DNA from: Malurus cyaneus samueli
Lineage: Eukaryota; Chordata; Aves; Passeriformes; Maluridae
Reading direction: 5' to 3'
Length of the DNA: 64,000 nt
Assembly: GCA_009741485.1 (NCBI GenBank)
Contig: CM019218.1
Location: forward strand, 49,269,758-49,333,757
Shown here: positions 22,899 through 37,500 of the stretch, piece after piece
Layout: every line of letters starts with the position of its first letter
Position numbering within the stretch: the first letter of the stretch is position 1
Position numbers and translations under genes: made by a program
Notes under the pieces: generated by a model
Told to the model about the DNA's origin: nothing
Seen by the model: the letters and a program-made list of their open reading frames with translations, nothing else
The model's database searches: none

Positions 22899-25800
22899 TA
22901 CATCATCTTCAAAACTATATTATTAATAAAACCAATGCCTTCAACACACTGAGAGGCATAAGAATATATATAAAGGAAATGTTTCATGAGGACTCACTTT
23001 AGCCTAAGGCCATTTGTCTCCAGAAGTTTTGTGTTTGCTTGGTTTGGGTTTTTTGTTTATTTTTCAAAGACCTTAAGTTCCTATCCTAAAATCAGGAATT
23101 TAATTTAGGCTCTCTGAATTGCTTTCTGCAGGAACCTCTTCCTCCTCACATAATTACAGGGAAGCATAGGCAGACAAACTTTGTTAGGTTAAAATTAACC
23201 TTTTTTATATAATGGTGTTTCCTGAAGTGATTTACTTCAGATTACCTTCCAAAAAAATTGCTTGGGGTAGTCAAAGGAATAGTAAGCTAAAGACAAACAA
23301 CTTCTATCCTTCTCTTAATTCTTAATCATATTGGTTAAGAAATTGAATTCCTAAGAATTAAAATCTTAATTCTCTTTATTAACATTCTTTTCTATCCAAA
23401 TCCCAGGCTGCAGTCATTAGGAAACCATCTTCCCAATATTTTTCCTCTCGGATCAGAAGAAATAAGAGAGAAATAGAAAGTTAGAACTAGAGTTTCCAGG
23501 TTTTCCAGAAACATTTAATGTATGTTCCGCTGACCTTTTCTCTCGTCTTCTCTTTGTTTCTTCTTTATACCTAACAACTAACTACAAACAAGTAACAATT
23601 GCCAAGACAGGTTAACAAACAAAGTATGTCTATATCTGTGCAAAAAAAAATTAATTCAATGTAATAATAAATGAATACCAATGTTACTATTTGATCTCTG
23701 CAAATAAGATGATGTCAAATTGTTGAAACATGTTTCTAAGGCATGTAAATTTTTTTCCCAGCACAATTTTTTTGTTGTTGTTAATGTTTCTTAGTTAGAA
23801 CAATGTTTATTTGAATTTCCATGGCACTTAAAGACAACTTACAAGTACATTTTCTAAGTGTTCCCTCCAAGTGTTATGTTTTAAACCTTGTTGAAAACAA
23901 AAAAAGTATATTTTTACAGAACAAAGAGAATAAAGTTACTAACTGAACATGCCATTTATATGTTTTCATTAAAGGAAATATTTAAATTTAAAGTCAGAGA
24001 CAACTAAGAATTTTTTTACTAAAATTCTCATTATCCAGTTAACTCAGAAATTATTTTCTGAAGAAACAATGGAATCTAGAAGATAAACAGGCCAAGTGCA
24101 GTACTTTCCATAACAATTTATTTGCCAGCCTGAGTGAATGGCACCACAGTTTCCTATTATACACATGAAAGAAAAAATCCACTTCAATTCTAAATATGTG
24201 TTAAATGTGCTTTTGAACTGAGATGAAGCGAAAAGCAAATTTTAATCACACAGCTTGTTTAATTACAGTCAGTACCTTAAGTGAACATATTGCAGAGCTT
24301 CATGAATATTCGGTTACAGTTGCCAATTACACAATGTTAGTGCTTTTGGCTTTAAACGTTTAATTTTCTTCATTTTTTGAAGCTGGGTGGAGTACTGGTA
24401 TTTTATTTAGTTCACTCATTAGGTTGATACTCTGTTTTCATTTGTACTTCTTCAGCTACACCCAGCCAAAAATCTGGCATTAGAAAGTCACACAACTTTT
24501 CTAGTCAGGTTACTCTGCAAAGACAGGCAGCAGTTACTTGTTCAGTGGACTTGCACAAAGCTCCCCAGTTGGAACCCTTACTGTGATGGGTTAATATTCC
24601 TGAGGAAGGTCTGAATACTGAAAACGTGTTGAAAATGCTTTGCACTGGTACATTATTTAATCTTTTTAACTGACCAGAACATTGAAATTTCACCCATTTA
24701 TATCATTATTTCATAGCACAAATGCAGCAGAAAATAATGGAACCATGTGCTTAAGAAAGTGAGGACTACAACAGTTCAGTGCTGAACTATTCAAGGGATC
24801 TGGTTCTTCTTCACATTACAATGACACATCTTTCAGTGTATCCTATAAATATTTTGGGAAAGATGATTTTTAAAAATTTTAAGAATCTCAATACATTCAA
24901 AATACTATGAATGTAATTCTTCAGCATTTTCAAATAAACACTTGCCAACAGAGCAAAGATTTACCACTATGAAGAAGAAATTATAATTTCCCAAGGCACT
25001 TAAGTGAAACCAGCCACTGGATCTTGCTTCTTCACCTGAACTGTTTATCAGATGTTGGTACTGTGTGATAAATATTGCTTCAGTCTGGGTCCAAATGATT
25101 GAATTCACCACAGCTGTGTTATCCAACAGCAGCTGTCTCATTTCTTGCACTTCTGAGCTAAAACTCACTTTAGTCACATTCCCAAACCACACTGCACTTT
25201 CAGTGACCATGAATGCACAGTTTCATCCTGAGTTTCATGAACAGCTATCTAGGTGGAGCATTCAAATCAGTGGAATTATGTTTGATTTTTATGGACAAAA
25301 ATACAGCTTTTTGGATATTTGGCAAGCAACAGTGCTTTTTATTTTCTAGAAAATGTTTTCCTAGTGTTCCATATCTTCTCATCTTTAATCTTTATAGTAA
25401 TTTTTAATGAGCAATTTAATTACAATTCTTTATGAAGAAGCATTTAATTAAAAAAAACATCAAAAGGTGACCAAGTATGTTAAGCAACAATAAAAAAAAA
25501 AGACTGAAATGTGTTAAAAGTTGTCAGAATAACAACTGACCTGTGCAATTCTTCTATGTACAGGGCTCCTTACCCATGGAGCACTGGATGAGACTCATAA
25601 ATGAGAAATTAGTCCAGCTGTTTCAAACAACAGAAGTAAAATTTAAAATGCAACCAGAAAGCTTCTTACCTATCAGAGGAATTTAAGGTCTGGAAGTCTC
25701 ATGGTCAGCATAGTGCCCTGCAGCACAGGTGAACAAAGGTCAATGAATATTCAGCAGGCTGATGGCTGGAATGCTGTAGGCAGGAGTTTCCTGTTTTAAA

Positions 25801-28197
25801 TAGAAAGAAACAAATTTAGTACTATCTAGATAGAAAAGGGTGGGTTCTTTGTTTGCTCAAGCAAAATGAACAACTTCCAAAACAGATGATCCAGCAAAGA
25901 AAGAAAACAGGGTGTTACCGTGGGTTAATAATCACAGAATACCAGATCGGTGATTAAGAAAAACAAAGGATGCAGTCAGTTTGTTAAAGAGCAAATGAAA
26001 TCTCATTCTGCCATATTTACTGAAGTTTACTTCATCAAAAAGGATCTCTAGGAGTTTCTGAAGTGAACTGAAGGAAGACAGAGCTGGGGTTCTTTAACAG
26101 GATTACTGGATAACATATGTTCACAAAGTGTTACTGGTTTTCCCAATGTTATTTAAAAAAAAAAAGGAGAACAAAAAACCTCCTGATCCATAAACCCAGT
26201 ATCTGCATACTCTGACTAATCTTCAGAAAAAGAGACCAGTATTATGCTACATATTAAGAAACAACCAACACCCTAAATCTATGACAGGCGATTTAAAGGG
26301 TACCTAAAGTAGGGGGTTCAAGTCAGCCGTGTCCATGATGTGGAACTCCTGGCGTTTCATCAGCCTTAGAGGTTGCCTAGTGACATTGAACATGCATAAA
26401 AGGACATAATTGGTAGAGAAACCACTTCAGATACAGGAAATTTTTAGGGAACAAATTCCTGAGTCCCAGCTGCCTTCTTCAAATGACCAGAAAGCAGATA
26501 AGGGCTGCTGTCTCTGGGTATTACTTTATTCTCCCTGGCTGAGCTTCAAAACATCTGTTGCATAAGGAAAGTCTAATTAGAATGTCTGCCTTTACCCAGA
26601 CTTTACTTTATTTACTTGCCATGGGAAGAACCTGTCCACTAACAACATTCCCATGAACCTGACTGACATGCCTTAAGAACAGGCTAAGCAGAGTCTATAG
26701 CCTGTTCCCAAAGACTGCAGAAACCTCAGAACTTTTCCTTTTAGGCATTGCAGCCTCAATGGAAAAATCTGCAAAATAGATGAGGGCCTGTGTTACAAAT
26801 TAACAGCACTCTGCAGCACTTTGGAAAGCAGACAAACATGGACTGCCACCAACTATTAGAATTTGGTGTGAAATCACAGGAGTTATCAGCCTGCAGCTTT
26901 CACAATCTATTTCACAGACATTTATGAAATTTTTCCAAAATAAAGATAGCTGTGCACAAACAGACCATTTTGTAACCTATGTCTCCCCACACTAAGAAAT
27001 CAGATGTTTCTAAGCAGCTGAGCTATCAAAACCTGGTCTTCAGATATTTTATTTTGATGATTTTGTATCTTATTCCCCCCCAGCAAGCTTCCTTGTCTCC
27101 TAGTCTCCTGCCAGTCTGGAGAGCCAAGAGACAGCATTTGCTGTGCCTGGTTTTAAACTTCATACATGCCAGGTTGCCAGCTGGCAGATCAAACAGAATC
27201 AGTGATAATTTCAACTCACAGTGGAGCCTTTCCTCTTAGCAGTGCTAAGCTGGGTCTCTCCTCTCTTACCACAGCACTGATTTTCACTTGTAGGAGCGTA
27301 ATACTTTTGCAATTCTCTCCTGCCAAATTCAACAAGTTGGGCAAGTTCAAAGGGTACTGGGAGGAAATGAAGAGAGGGCAGGGAAGAAGGGGGAAAGATA
27401 GTTGGCTGAAAACCAGAATAACAGAATGATTTTTCTTCCAAGGAAAACAATACCAAAAATAGATTTTGGAAAAAATAAATGCATAGCTAACACTTAAAGA
27501 AGGCTAATGGACAACATACAATGAGAAATGTGTCTCTAACCAATAGCCATATAATACTTTTTCTCTAGAAAAAAGCTTACGAAGCTATGTTGTCTGTTCA
27601 GCTCTCCCTTTTCCCCTGGCACTGCCATAAGCTGGTGATGAGTTTCAAGCCAAGCTGCTGCAGGAACTGGCAGATTTCAGGCATTTTGTATTGCCATGGC
27701 AGATACAAGTTCAGAGGTACGGCATCCCAAACAGGCTATATAGGATAGCTTAGAAATACAGAATAAACTGATGTTGTAACAAGTGTGATGAGGGTGCTAT
27801 AGGCACAGTTCTAAGGGAAATCAGGTTTCTCTGTTTCAAGTATTTGGCAGCATCATGGAAAACAAAAGCTATAATTTTCAAGCTCCACATATCTTCTCTG
27901 ATGTCTTCTCCCCTTCTCCAGTAAGGTTATTCATGTGACCACATATTCTCAACAGTAAAGTCACAGTATAGTAAATGAAGCACAGATGTGCTTGTTTTAC
28001 AGGCACATTGTGTGCAGCCACACAATTATCTCCCAAGCTTGACTTAAAAGGATAACCTTTGGAATTTTAATTAAACAGGACTTTAATAAACAAGTATCAA
28101 TAAATATTTATGGATCTAACATTTGGACTCCCCTATTAGATCTGTAAAAAAAAACCAAAAACAAAAACCAACCAACAACCAACAAACCAAACCCACA
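22899..28197. other. AT-rich sequence, no gene seen
   Basis: Long AT-rich tract. The 101-codon minus frame at 24,905-25,210 and smaller frames have no convincing acceptor or donor. No element ends recognised. Confidence 0.45.
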
Positions 28198-28311
28198 ATC
28201 AGTGCTGTTGACGTTTTTGTTTAAGAATAAACCCAGGTGATTGTCCAGTACATAATCAGTGTTGTTGACATTTTTGTTTAAGGATAAACCCAGGAGATTG
28301 TCCAGTACTCC
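28198..28311 (+). repeat. 57-bp tandem duplication
   Basis: Two head-to-tail copies with period 57 ('atcagtgctgttgac' at 28,198, 'atcagtgttgttgac' at 28,255), about four mismatches. An A/C-rich low-complexity run precedes it (28,146-28,196). Confidence 0.88.
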
Positions 28312-30344
28312 ACGCAGACCAGCTGAGAAGGAAAGTAAACAAAGAATCCCCATAGAGATTGAGAAAAACACATGCTTCCACACTCATGAGAGTTTGTGCA
28401 GCTGTAAAGATAAAAATTGTCACATCTTTCAACTGTTAAAATCAGAACTGAAGAACTACAATTAAATCCCAAAGATGCTCAAGATTCATTATAGAAAAAT
28501 ACTGTAATGAGACTGCAAATACAAGCTAGTAGAAATGAGAGGGAAACAACTATGTAGGTAATATCGCAACACCTATTTTGAGAAAAACTATGACCCATAA
28601 ACAAGGCAGTAGTTGATTCAGTCTGTTTACTAAAAGCAAAGAACCCAAATGTACTTAGAGCTACTGGAGAACTCAAGTGGGCCTTCAAACTACAGAGTAT
28701 CATAGTCGCCCAAAGAATCACTTCATCTACTTGAATAAGAGTACTAATAAATAACTAAAAATTTAAACAAAAATTAAAAATATGTATTTCTACCACTGAT
28801 ACATTCTTTATATCAGAAATCTCAACTGGACTGCTAAGAAATACTTGAATTAAGTGCTAAGAATTACTTGAAATAATTACCTGACTGTTGTGGAACACCA
28901 TATGCAAACTGACCTGCACACTGTTCTGCAGTTCAAGCCAATTTCATTTGAACCTTAAGGATTCTTCAAGCTAATTGAAATAAAGAGAACCAGTTACTTG
29001 GCTTTCAAACAAGGTTCCAATTTCTCCAAGTCTTTCCTCTGACATTCCTCTGGAGACAAGACAACAGGGCATAGAAACGTCTGAGGAAACAATTCAAATC
29101 CATAACCAAACTTACAGTTGCCAAAATAACATGCCTTCTCTGCTTGCTGTGTTTTATGAAGGAAGCTGAATTTCCTGCTCTCTTCAACAAGTAACTGAGT
29201 GTTCAAGGCTTTGAGCCCCAGAGAGATGCTAAAGATTCCATTAGCTACTATTTAATTTTGTTTCTTTTGGATAGCATGGTTCCCATAACTGCCTCAGGAA
29301 CAAGGGCATTTCAAACTGACCACTGTGATGTTACAGGGAGGGAAATCTGCATGGGCTGATGCAGTCTGTAAGCCGATTTTCACACTTGCTATCATGGGAC
29401 TGAAGGCATTTAGAGAAAGGTCAGTATTTTCAGCAGCTTCTCTTGTGGAGAAATGGGAACTTGGTCCAAATATTCAACATACAAGTCATGAAGAAGCAAC
29501 TATCTTAAGCAGAGATCCAACTGCCCTGTTTAACACAGCCACCTTGGGACATATATGATTAGGACACATTTTGCTCACCGGTGACACCACAGAGCACCTG
29601 GACCTATAGAGCAACTCTGCCGTTTAATACACTGAGCATGTCTGTCACATTCTCAGTCCCACAATCTCCCTGTCCAGGAAAGGGCTAGCAACGCATTGTG
29701 GCAATTCGTACATAATTTTTATATTTTTATTGCTATAACAACTGATTGTAGGCATTTAAACATAGCAACAGACTTTTTATAGAACTTTCTTGGATGTCAA
29801 AATGGCACGTTGTTTTATTTTCCAAGAAGATGCTCAGAAGATAAGTACACATACATAAGGATGGTTGTACAGTACCCACCTTCAAAAGGAAGAGAAAACC
29901 TTCCAGCTTCACAATTTCTGAATCATACAAGCTGACAGATTAGTGTAAGATATACTGTGAGTTGCAAGGCTTTGGTTGTGAGTTTAAAGGACTTTGTTCT
30001 GAGAAAGCATGTCACCAACCATTACCTAAGAATGTAATTAGGTGAAAAACTTGGTGGGTGTGTGCCCGTTTTGTAAAAAGCTGTACAAGGAATTTACCAA
30101 GTCCTGTTCTGAAGGGAGAAATGTCCATCAACTCTGATCTTTGCCTGTTAAGCAACAGAAAAAGGGAAACTGTCTTCATATTAAGTGGAGCCAGATTCTC
30201 AAAAGGGATCAAAATCCCCTGAAACAGACCGCTAGTACATGCACATGAACAAAGCTCCACACAATCCAAGCAGCACCGCAAATTACAAGAAGAGTCTGAC
30301 CTGCTAGATGGTTTAAAGAAATACAACTAATTGTTTTCATAATA
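28312..30344. other. AT-rich sequence, no gene seen
   Basis: No supported gene or element. Confidence 0.45.
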
Positions 30345-30901
30345 AGAATCACAGAACAATTAAGGCTGGAAGGGTCCTCTAGAAATCCAGTCCAACCTCC
30401 TTGCCAAGGCAGAGTCATCTGCAGCGAGGGACATAGGAACATATTCAGGTGGGTTTTGTATATCTCCAGAGAAGGAGATTCCATGGCCTCCCTGGACAGC
30501 CTGTTCACTGCTCTGCCACCCTAAATGTAAAGAAGTTTGTCCTCATGTTGAGAAGGAACTTCTTGTGTTTTAATTTATGGCCATTACTCCTCATCCTGTC
30601 ACTAAGCACTGCTGAAAAGGATCTGGCACCATCCTCTTGACACCTGCCTTTGAGATATGCATGGATGAGCCTCAGTCTTCTCTGGACTAAAGAGGCCCTG
30701 CTCCTGCAGTCTCTCCTTATTTGAAAGTTGTTCCAGACCCCTCATCATCTTTGTGGCCTCTGATGAACCTTCTCCAATAGCTCCTTGTCTCTCTTGTCCT
30801 GAGGAGCCCAGAACTGGACACAGAACTCCAGGTGTGGCTGAGTTGAGGGGCAGGCTCACCTCTCTCGACCTGCTGACCACTCTTCCTGGTGTACACCAGA
30901 C
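30345..30901 (-). mobile_element. CR1 LINE 3' fragment (~560 bp)
   Basis: The longest CR1 piece here. The plus strand begins agaatcacagaacaattaag (reverse of the CR1 3' terminus) and runs through the standard 3' region. On the minus strand two frames hold CR1 ORF2 C-terminal text: EATKMMRGLEQLSNKERLQE and LSREAMESPSLEIYKTHL, separated by frameshifts. 5' truncated and inactive. Confidence 0.93.
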
Positions 30902-33900
30902 TACTTTTCTTGTGTATAGAATTTTTCCTCTGGGTCCTTAATTTTTGATTTCTAAAGTGATCAGTAAAAATCACCACATTCTATTTAATGTCATTTCTGA
31001 ACACATTACTAGACATGGAAATACCAAACAGCAACAGATAGATTTCCTGGGGGATCTTTACGTGTTATTCACTTTTCTGTTACAATTGTATGTCAGCTTT
31101 GTAGAGAGTGAGATGATTGATGTATGTTATTTTACCAAGAAAAACATTTAAAATCTGTTATACAGGAAATGTCGAAGACTTGCAAAAAATGAATCCAACA
31201 GGAAATATCAAAAGTTTCTTATAAGGGTACAAGGTTGTTAATACTCCAGTGACTCTATTCCATTAGCACATAATATATGCATTTTAGAAGGGATATTTTA
31301 ATGCTGTGTCATATGCAGAAGAGATTTCCAACAGATCCCAAAAGCTCAATGTGCTGATAAAAACTGAGTTTTACATGTCGAGGTTTTAGAATATATCCCA
31401 CAAATACTTTCTCCCCATCCCTTACAGACATTTTTACTTAATGCATTGTGCAAGTTCTCAAGCCTTCCTAGTCTTGCTTCAGCTTCTTAAGATACTTGGG
31501 AGTTCTGCTTGGATTTTGACAGTCTGTTTCCCTGACTATTGCACTTACTAAAATCAGCTTTTAGAGCAATGCTGATAATTGTAACTATCAAATAACTGGA
31601 ACAAGTTTTTAACTGCAACAGCCCTCAGGGAAGTCCGGATGATGGGCACCACCATTCCAGAAAAAGGGAACAAGGAACAGTAAGTGGGTTTGCTTCCAAG
31701 ACTTTTCCAGTCTTGTGCAGAGCATCAGCCCGACTTAGCACGTCCTCCTGGGACAAACTCCACCCTCCACTGCAACTAGGCCCCTAATCACATAATTCTA
31801 TTTTCATGAGCCCAGAGGTCAGTCACTTCCATTTACTATTCATAAAGAAAAATCTGGGAAATTTGACAGCTGAAATTGTGAAGAAATTTTCATACATTGT
31901 CAAATTATTTCCCTTCCTCTCCACAGGCTCTCCCTCAACTTATGGCTAGATGATTTAATTTTTCTGTTCAGAAGTTTCAGTACAGTTCAGCACAACTTTG
32001 GAAGTTTTAACAGGAAATATTAATTGATATATGAGACCTTATTGTATTCTACTACCTGCATATATGCACCTCCTTCTAAAAGAGACATTTCAGAGAGACT
32101 AGGAGAACATTTAAAAATAAAACGGGATTTTTCTTTTCAAAAATTTTAGAAAAGTTTATCATTTTACAGACCTTGTAATTTCTTATTACAAATGAAGTCC
32201 AAAATACGATGGGTGAAAACAGACCTGCTTCTCCTACGACATAGTCTTTACCTTTATGGTATTCACTGAGTGCCTCAACTGGCAACACTGAAGTCAATGG
32301 AAACTTTGCTGATGATTTCAAAAGCAAAGGCTCCCAGCCAACTTCCCCATGTATCACTTCAGCCTTACAAAACATTCTGCAGAATTATACAAATAGCAGT
32401 AAGTTTACTCAGAAGACAAGACCCTACCCCAAAGCAATTGCTGTACTTGCCCCAGCAGCCCAGTATTTCTATCACGCATTCATTTCCAGGATGCAAATCA
32501 TTACAGTGGGTAAGAAAAGAATGTGTAACTCCTACGAAAAATGCTTTCCCCACCACTACTGTTATCTCAGCTTTTCAACCCCTTTGCTCTTTGCAGAAAG
32601 CTCAGTGGACTGTATTTTACAGCCAGGAGATCACAGCTCTCTTTGGACAACCACCAGGTGTATCTACATGTAAATTAGGGGACAGCAGTGATTCTTAAGT
32701 ATGAATGTGCATCATGATAAAACACAGAACATGCTTTAGCTTGGGAAAAAGCTTTCAGGTTTACATTGCATGCATTAGCTGGCAGATTTGCACACTTCCC
32801 TCCCCGCTCCTCTCATCCTTCTCCCTCTCAGCAATCCGTTTTAACATAAAGAAAGATCCTATTTTACAGGCCTTACTTGTCCAAACCCTCAGATCTCTAC
32901 AAATGTCTACAATACTACAGGTCCCTGACTACCTGTGGTACCTAGACTTTGTAAAGACCATTTTAAGGACAGGTGAAAGTTCTAACAGATGATAAGGCCT
33001 TCTTGATTTCAGCTGTGAAATACGGGGGGTGTGTAGTCTTCTTTGTTGGTTTTGTTGTTTCAGTCTTTTAGATATTTAATAAATTGGGCCATTCCTAAGT
33101 AAATTTAATTTCTCAAATTAATTCCTGAGATTGTAAAATTAATCATAGACACACTGAAATTAACCTAAAGGAACAGAAACATAAAGCGAAAAAACCATTA
33201 TACCTATCTACTTAGATTAGAGGATTAAATCTAGGGATGCTGTTAGAGGCCAAGCTCTCCATCAAAACCTAAGGTTACAAGTCCACTTGCTCTAAATAAT
33301 GAATCCCTCTCTTCTTTTTAGAATCCTTAGGACCTACTTTCCAGGGTGGGAAACAGCTATTATCTCAAATCACTACCATAACACCATAACAGTCACAGTC
33401 TTAGCTCTCCACAACAGCTCTCCACATGTACATAATTCCTCTCTTGTGTCTCTAGTTTATAAACTTACAGAGATCCATCACCCACTCAGATTTTCTTTCT
33501 GTCAATGATACTGAGATCCAAAGCGTCTCTTTGACTCACTTTTCAAAGGAAGCACAGTCAGAGAGCACATCACAAGGAAATTCTTCTGCTTAGTTTACAG
33601 GAAGGCTGCATGTTAGGATAGCAAAGAGGTCTCTGTGCCCACAAATCCCCCAGATCTTTCAATAGCGCACAAACCTTGAAGCAGCAAGGATTTTCTTTCC
33701 CTTTAAACTCACAAGCCATTTGATGCATCTTTTTCCTGGACTTACACACTTATTTAAGAACAGCAAATAGAGGAGGCAAGACAATCCCATGTGAGATAGA
33801 CACATATGACACTTGAAAGGAGAAGCTTTCATATCTGTCACTCCCAGGACCAACTCCCTATACTCCCGTTGCCACACTCTATCTTTATCCAGCTTTTCAA

Positions 33901-34532
33901 AGTTTTATGGCACCATACTAAAAAGCTGTCAGGAAGCAAACTGATTGAAAGCAGGATGGAAGACACTGGGGGTAAACACTAAAGTTATGAATCTGGCTGT
34001 TAAATAATCCTAAATTTCCCATGTTTTGGACCCACAAAAATAGGACTACAGTTATTAAAACTGACAGTGACATATAAAAAGATAGGAGGTAGGGAGGAGT
34101 ACAGGTTTCCTGCCCACAGACAATTTAGAAGTTATTTCAGAAGAATATGAAGCAGACGAATTCTGTAAGTTAAATACACTGAGAATCATAGACATCTATC
34201 AGAGTAGATATCAATAAATAATTTTCACTATGCATGAATATCATCTTATACATTTTATAGAAATCAAAATTTTTCATTATAACACCGTAACTGAAGATAA
34301 ACTTACAACTATGGACTATACAATAAATTCCAAGTAACAAAAAAAAAAGATTTGTATGAAAAAGGAAAAAAAATTGTTGACGTGATATATCAGATGTGCG
34401 GTTGGATCAGGTTTGGAAGAGATTGACAAAGAGTACTAACTTAACACTAAAAGAATTATTAGAGGAAAGTTTTGAAACTGAAATATCACCCAAAAAAACC
34501 CGCTAAATTGTTACATTCTTACAAAATCTGAA
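30902..34532. other. AT-rich sequence; one possible ancient repeat
   Basis: No gene seen. Near 32,265-32,345 'aacactgaagtcaatggaaactttg' resembles the 'tgaagtcaatggga' core of an old amniote interspersed repeat; this rests on memory of the motif and is weak. The 142-codon plus frame at 32,270-32,698 overlaps it and has no gene signals. Confidence 0.4.
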
Positions 34533-37500
34533 GGCTTGCAAGCGAGATGCAGCAAGTTAGAGAGTTTACAAACCATAACACTCATGGGAATACTTTCTGC
34601 AAGGTGCTTCCACTGTATGCTGCCTTTCGCTATACATAGCGTGCAGAAGCGGTTGCTCGCAACGAAAGCAACATTTTTAAACCAGCCGTTGCCCGTGTTC
34701 CCCACGCGTGAGCGCTTGCAGGCAAGCGAGATAGAGCAAATTAGAGTGTTTGCAAACAAGAACTCTCATGGGAATCCTGGGTGCAAGGTGCTGCCACGGT
34801 ATGACGCCTTTAGCTATACATAGCGTGCGGAAGCGGTTGCTCGCAATGAGAGGAACACTCTTCGAAAGAGCAATTCCCCATGTTCCCCACGCGTGACCTC
34901 ATGCAGGCAAGTGAGATAGAGCAAATTACAGTGTTTGCAAACAAGAACTCTCTTGGGATACTTGGTGCAAGGTGCTCCACGTGTTGCTGCCTTTGCATAC
35001 ATAGCGTGCAGAAGCGGTGCTCGCGCGAGAAGCACTTTTTGAAAGAGCCTTTGCCCTGTTCCCCACGCGTGAGCGCTTGCTGCAAAGCGAGATAGAGCAA
35101 ATTAGAGTGTTTGCAAACAAAATTCTCGTGGGAATACTTGGTGCAAGGTGCTGCCACGGTGTGCTGCCTTTCGCATACATAGCGTGCAGAAGCGGTTGCT
35201 CGCAGCGAGATAAGCACTTTTGAAAGAGCCTTTGCCCTTGTTCCCCAGGTGACGCTTGCAGGCAAGAGATGAGCAAATTAGAGTGTTTGCAAAAAATTCT
35301 CGTGGGAATACTTGTGCAAGGTGCTCCACTGTGTTTGCCTTTCTAGCATAGCGTCAGAAGCGGTTGCTCGCAGAGAAGCATCTTTTGAAAGAGCCTTTGC
35401 CCTTGTTCCCACGCGTGAGCGCTTGCAGGCAAGCGAGATAGAGCAAATTAGAGTGTTTGCAAACAAAAATTCTCGTGGGAATACTTGGTGCAAGGTGCTG
35501 CCACGGTGTGCTGCCTTTCGCAGTACATAGCGTGCAGAAGCGGTTGCTCGCAGCGAGATAAGCACTTTTTGAAAGAGCCTTTGCCCTTGTTCCCACGCGT
35601 GACGCTTGCAGGCAAGCGAGATAGAGCAAATTAGAGTGTTTGCAAACAAAAATTCTCGTGGGAATACTTGGTGCAAGGTGCTGCCACGGTGTGCTGCCTT
35701 TCGCAGTACATAGCGTGCAGAAGCGGTTGCTCGCAGCGAGATAAGCACTTTTTGAAAGAGCCTTTGCCCTTGTTCCCCACGCGTGAGCGCTTGCAGGCAA
35801 GCGAGATAGAGCAAATAGAGTTTGCAAACAAAATTCTCGTGGGAATACTTGGTGCAAGGTGCTCCACGTGTTGCTGCCTTTCGCAGTACATAGCGTGCAG
35901 AACGGTGCTCGGGCGAGAAGCACTTTTTGAAAGCCTTTGCCCTTGTTCCCGAGTGAGCGCTTGCTGCAAAGCGAGATAGAGCAATTAGAGTGTTTGCAAA
36001 CAAGAACTCTCGTGGGAATACTTGGTGCAAGGTGCTTCCACTGTGTGCTGCCTTTCGCTATACATAGCGTGCAGAAGCGGTTGCTCGCAGTGAGAGGAAC
36101 ACTTTTTGAAAGAGCCTTTCCCCTTGTTCCCCACGCGTGACCGCTTGCAGGCAAGCGAGATAGAGCAAATTAGAGTGTTTGCAAACAAGAACTCGGGTGG
36201 GAATGCTTATTGCAAGGTGCTTCCACGGTGTGCTGCCTTTTGCTATACATAGCGTGCAGAAGCGGTTGCTCGCAGTGAGAGCAACACTTTTTGAAAGAGC
36301 CTTTGCCCTTGTTCCCCACGCGTGAGCGCTTGCAGGCAAGCGAGATAGAGCAAATGAGAGTGTTTGCAAACAAGAACTCTCGTGGGAATACTTGGTGCAA
36401 GGTGCTGCCACGGTGTGCTTCTTTTCGCTGTACATAGCGTGCAGAAGCGGTTGCTCGCAGTGAGAGGAGCCCTTTTTGAAAGAGCCTTTCCTCTTGCTCC
36501 CAGTGAGTCACCGCTTGCAGGCAAGCGAGATAGAGCAAATTAGAGTGTTTGCAAACAAGAACTCTCGTGGGAATACTTGGTGCAAGGTGCTTCCACTGTG
36601 TGCTGCCTTTTGCTATACATAGCGTGCAGAAGCGGTTGCTAGCAGTGAGAGGAACACTTTTTGAAAGAGCCTTTCCCCTTGTTCCCCACGTGTGAACTCT
36701 TGCAGACAATCGAGATAGAGCAAATTAGAGTGTTTGCAAACAAGAACTCTGGTGGGAATACTTGGTGCAAGGTGCTTCCACGGTGTGCTGCCTTTTGCTA
36801 TACATAGCGTGCAGAAGCGGTTGCTCGCAGTGAGATAAGCACTTTTTGAAAGAGCCTTTGCCCTTGCTCCCCACGCGTGACCGCTTGCTGGCAAGCGAGA
36901 TAGAGCAAATTAGAATGTTTGCAAACAAGAACTCTCGTGGCAATACTTGGTGCAAGGTGCTTCCACTGTGTGCTGCTTTTCGCTATACATAGCGTGCAGA
37001 AGCGGTTGCTCTCAGTGAGAGGATCCATTTCTAAAAGAGCCTCTGCTATTTCTCCCAGCGAGTAACCGCTTGCAGGCAAGCGAGATAGAGCAAATTAGAG
37101 TGTTTGCAAACAAGAACTCTCGTGGGAATACTTGGTGCAAGGTGCTTCCACGGTGTGCTGCCTTTCGCAGTACATAGCGTGCAGAAGCGGTGGCTCATGG
37201 TGGGAGGAACAATGTTTGAACGAGACTTTGCCCTTGTTCCCCACGTCTGCCACGGTGTGCTGCCTTCGCAGTACCCCTTGTTCCCAGCGCGGGAACGATT
37301 GCAGCCAGCAAGATAGAGCAAATTAGAGTGTTTGCAAACAAGAACTCTCATGGGAATACTTGGTGTAAGGTGCTTCCACTGTATTCTTCCTTTCGCTATA
37401 CAAAGTGTGCAGAAGCGGTTCCTAGCATGGAAAACACTTTTTAAAAGAGCCGTCTCCCTGGTTCCCCACACGTGTCTGATTGCAGGCAAGCGAGATTCAG

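Noticed and set aside
24905..25210. 101-codon minus frame with a hydrophobic segment
   Set aside because: Upstream stop is close, the only possible acceptor lacks a pyrimidine tract, and I recognise no family.
32270..32698. 142-codon plus frame
   Set aside because: Near the upper end of what is expected by chance in 34 kb of AT-rich DNA; no promoter, splice signals or recognised residues, and it overlaps a likely old repeat.
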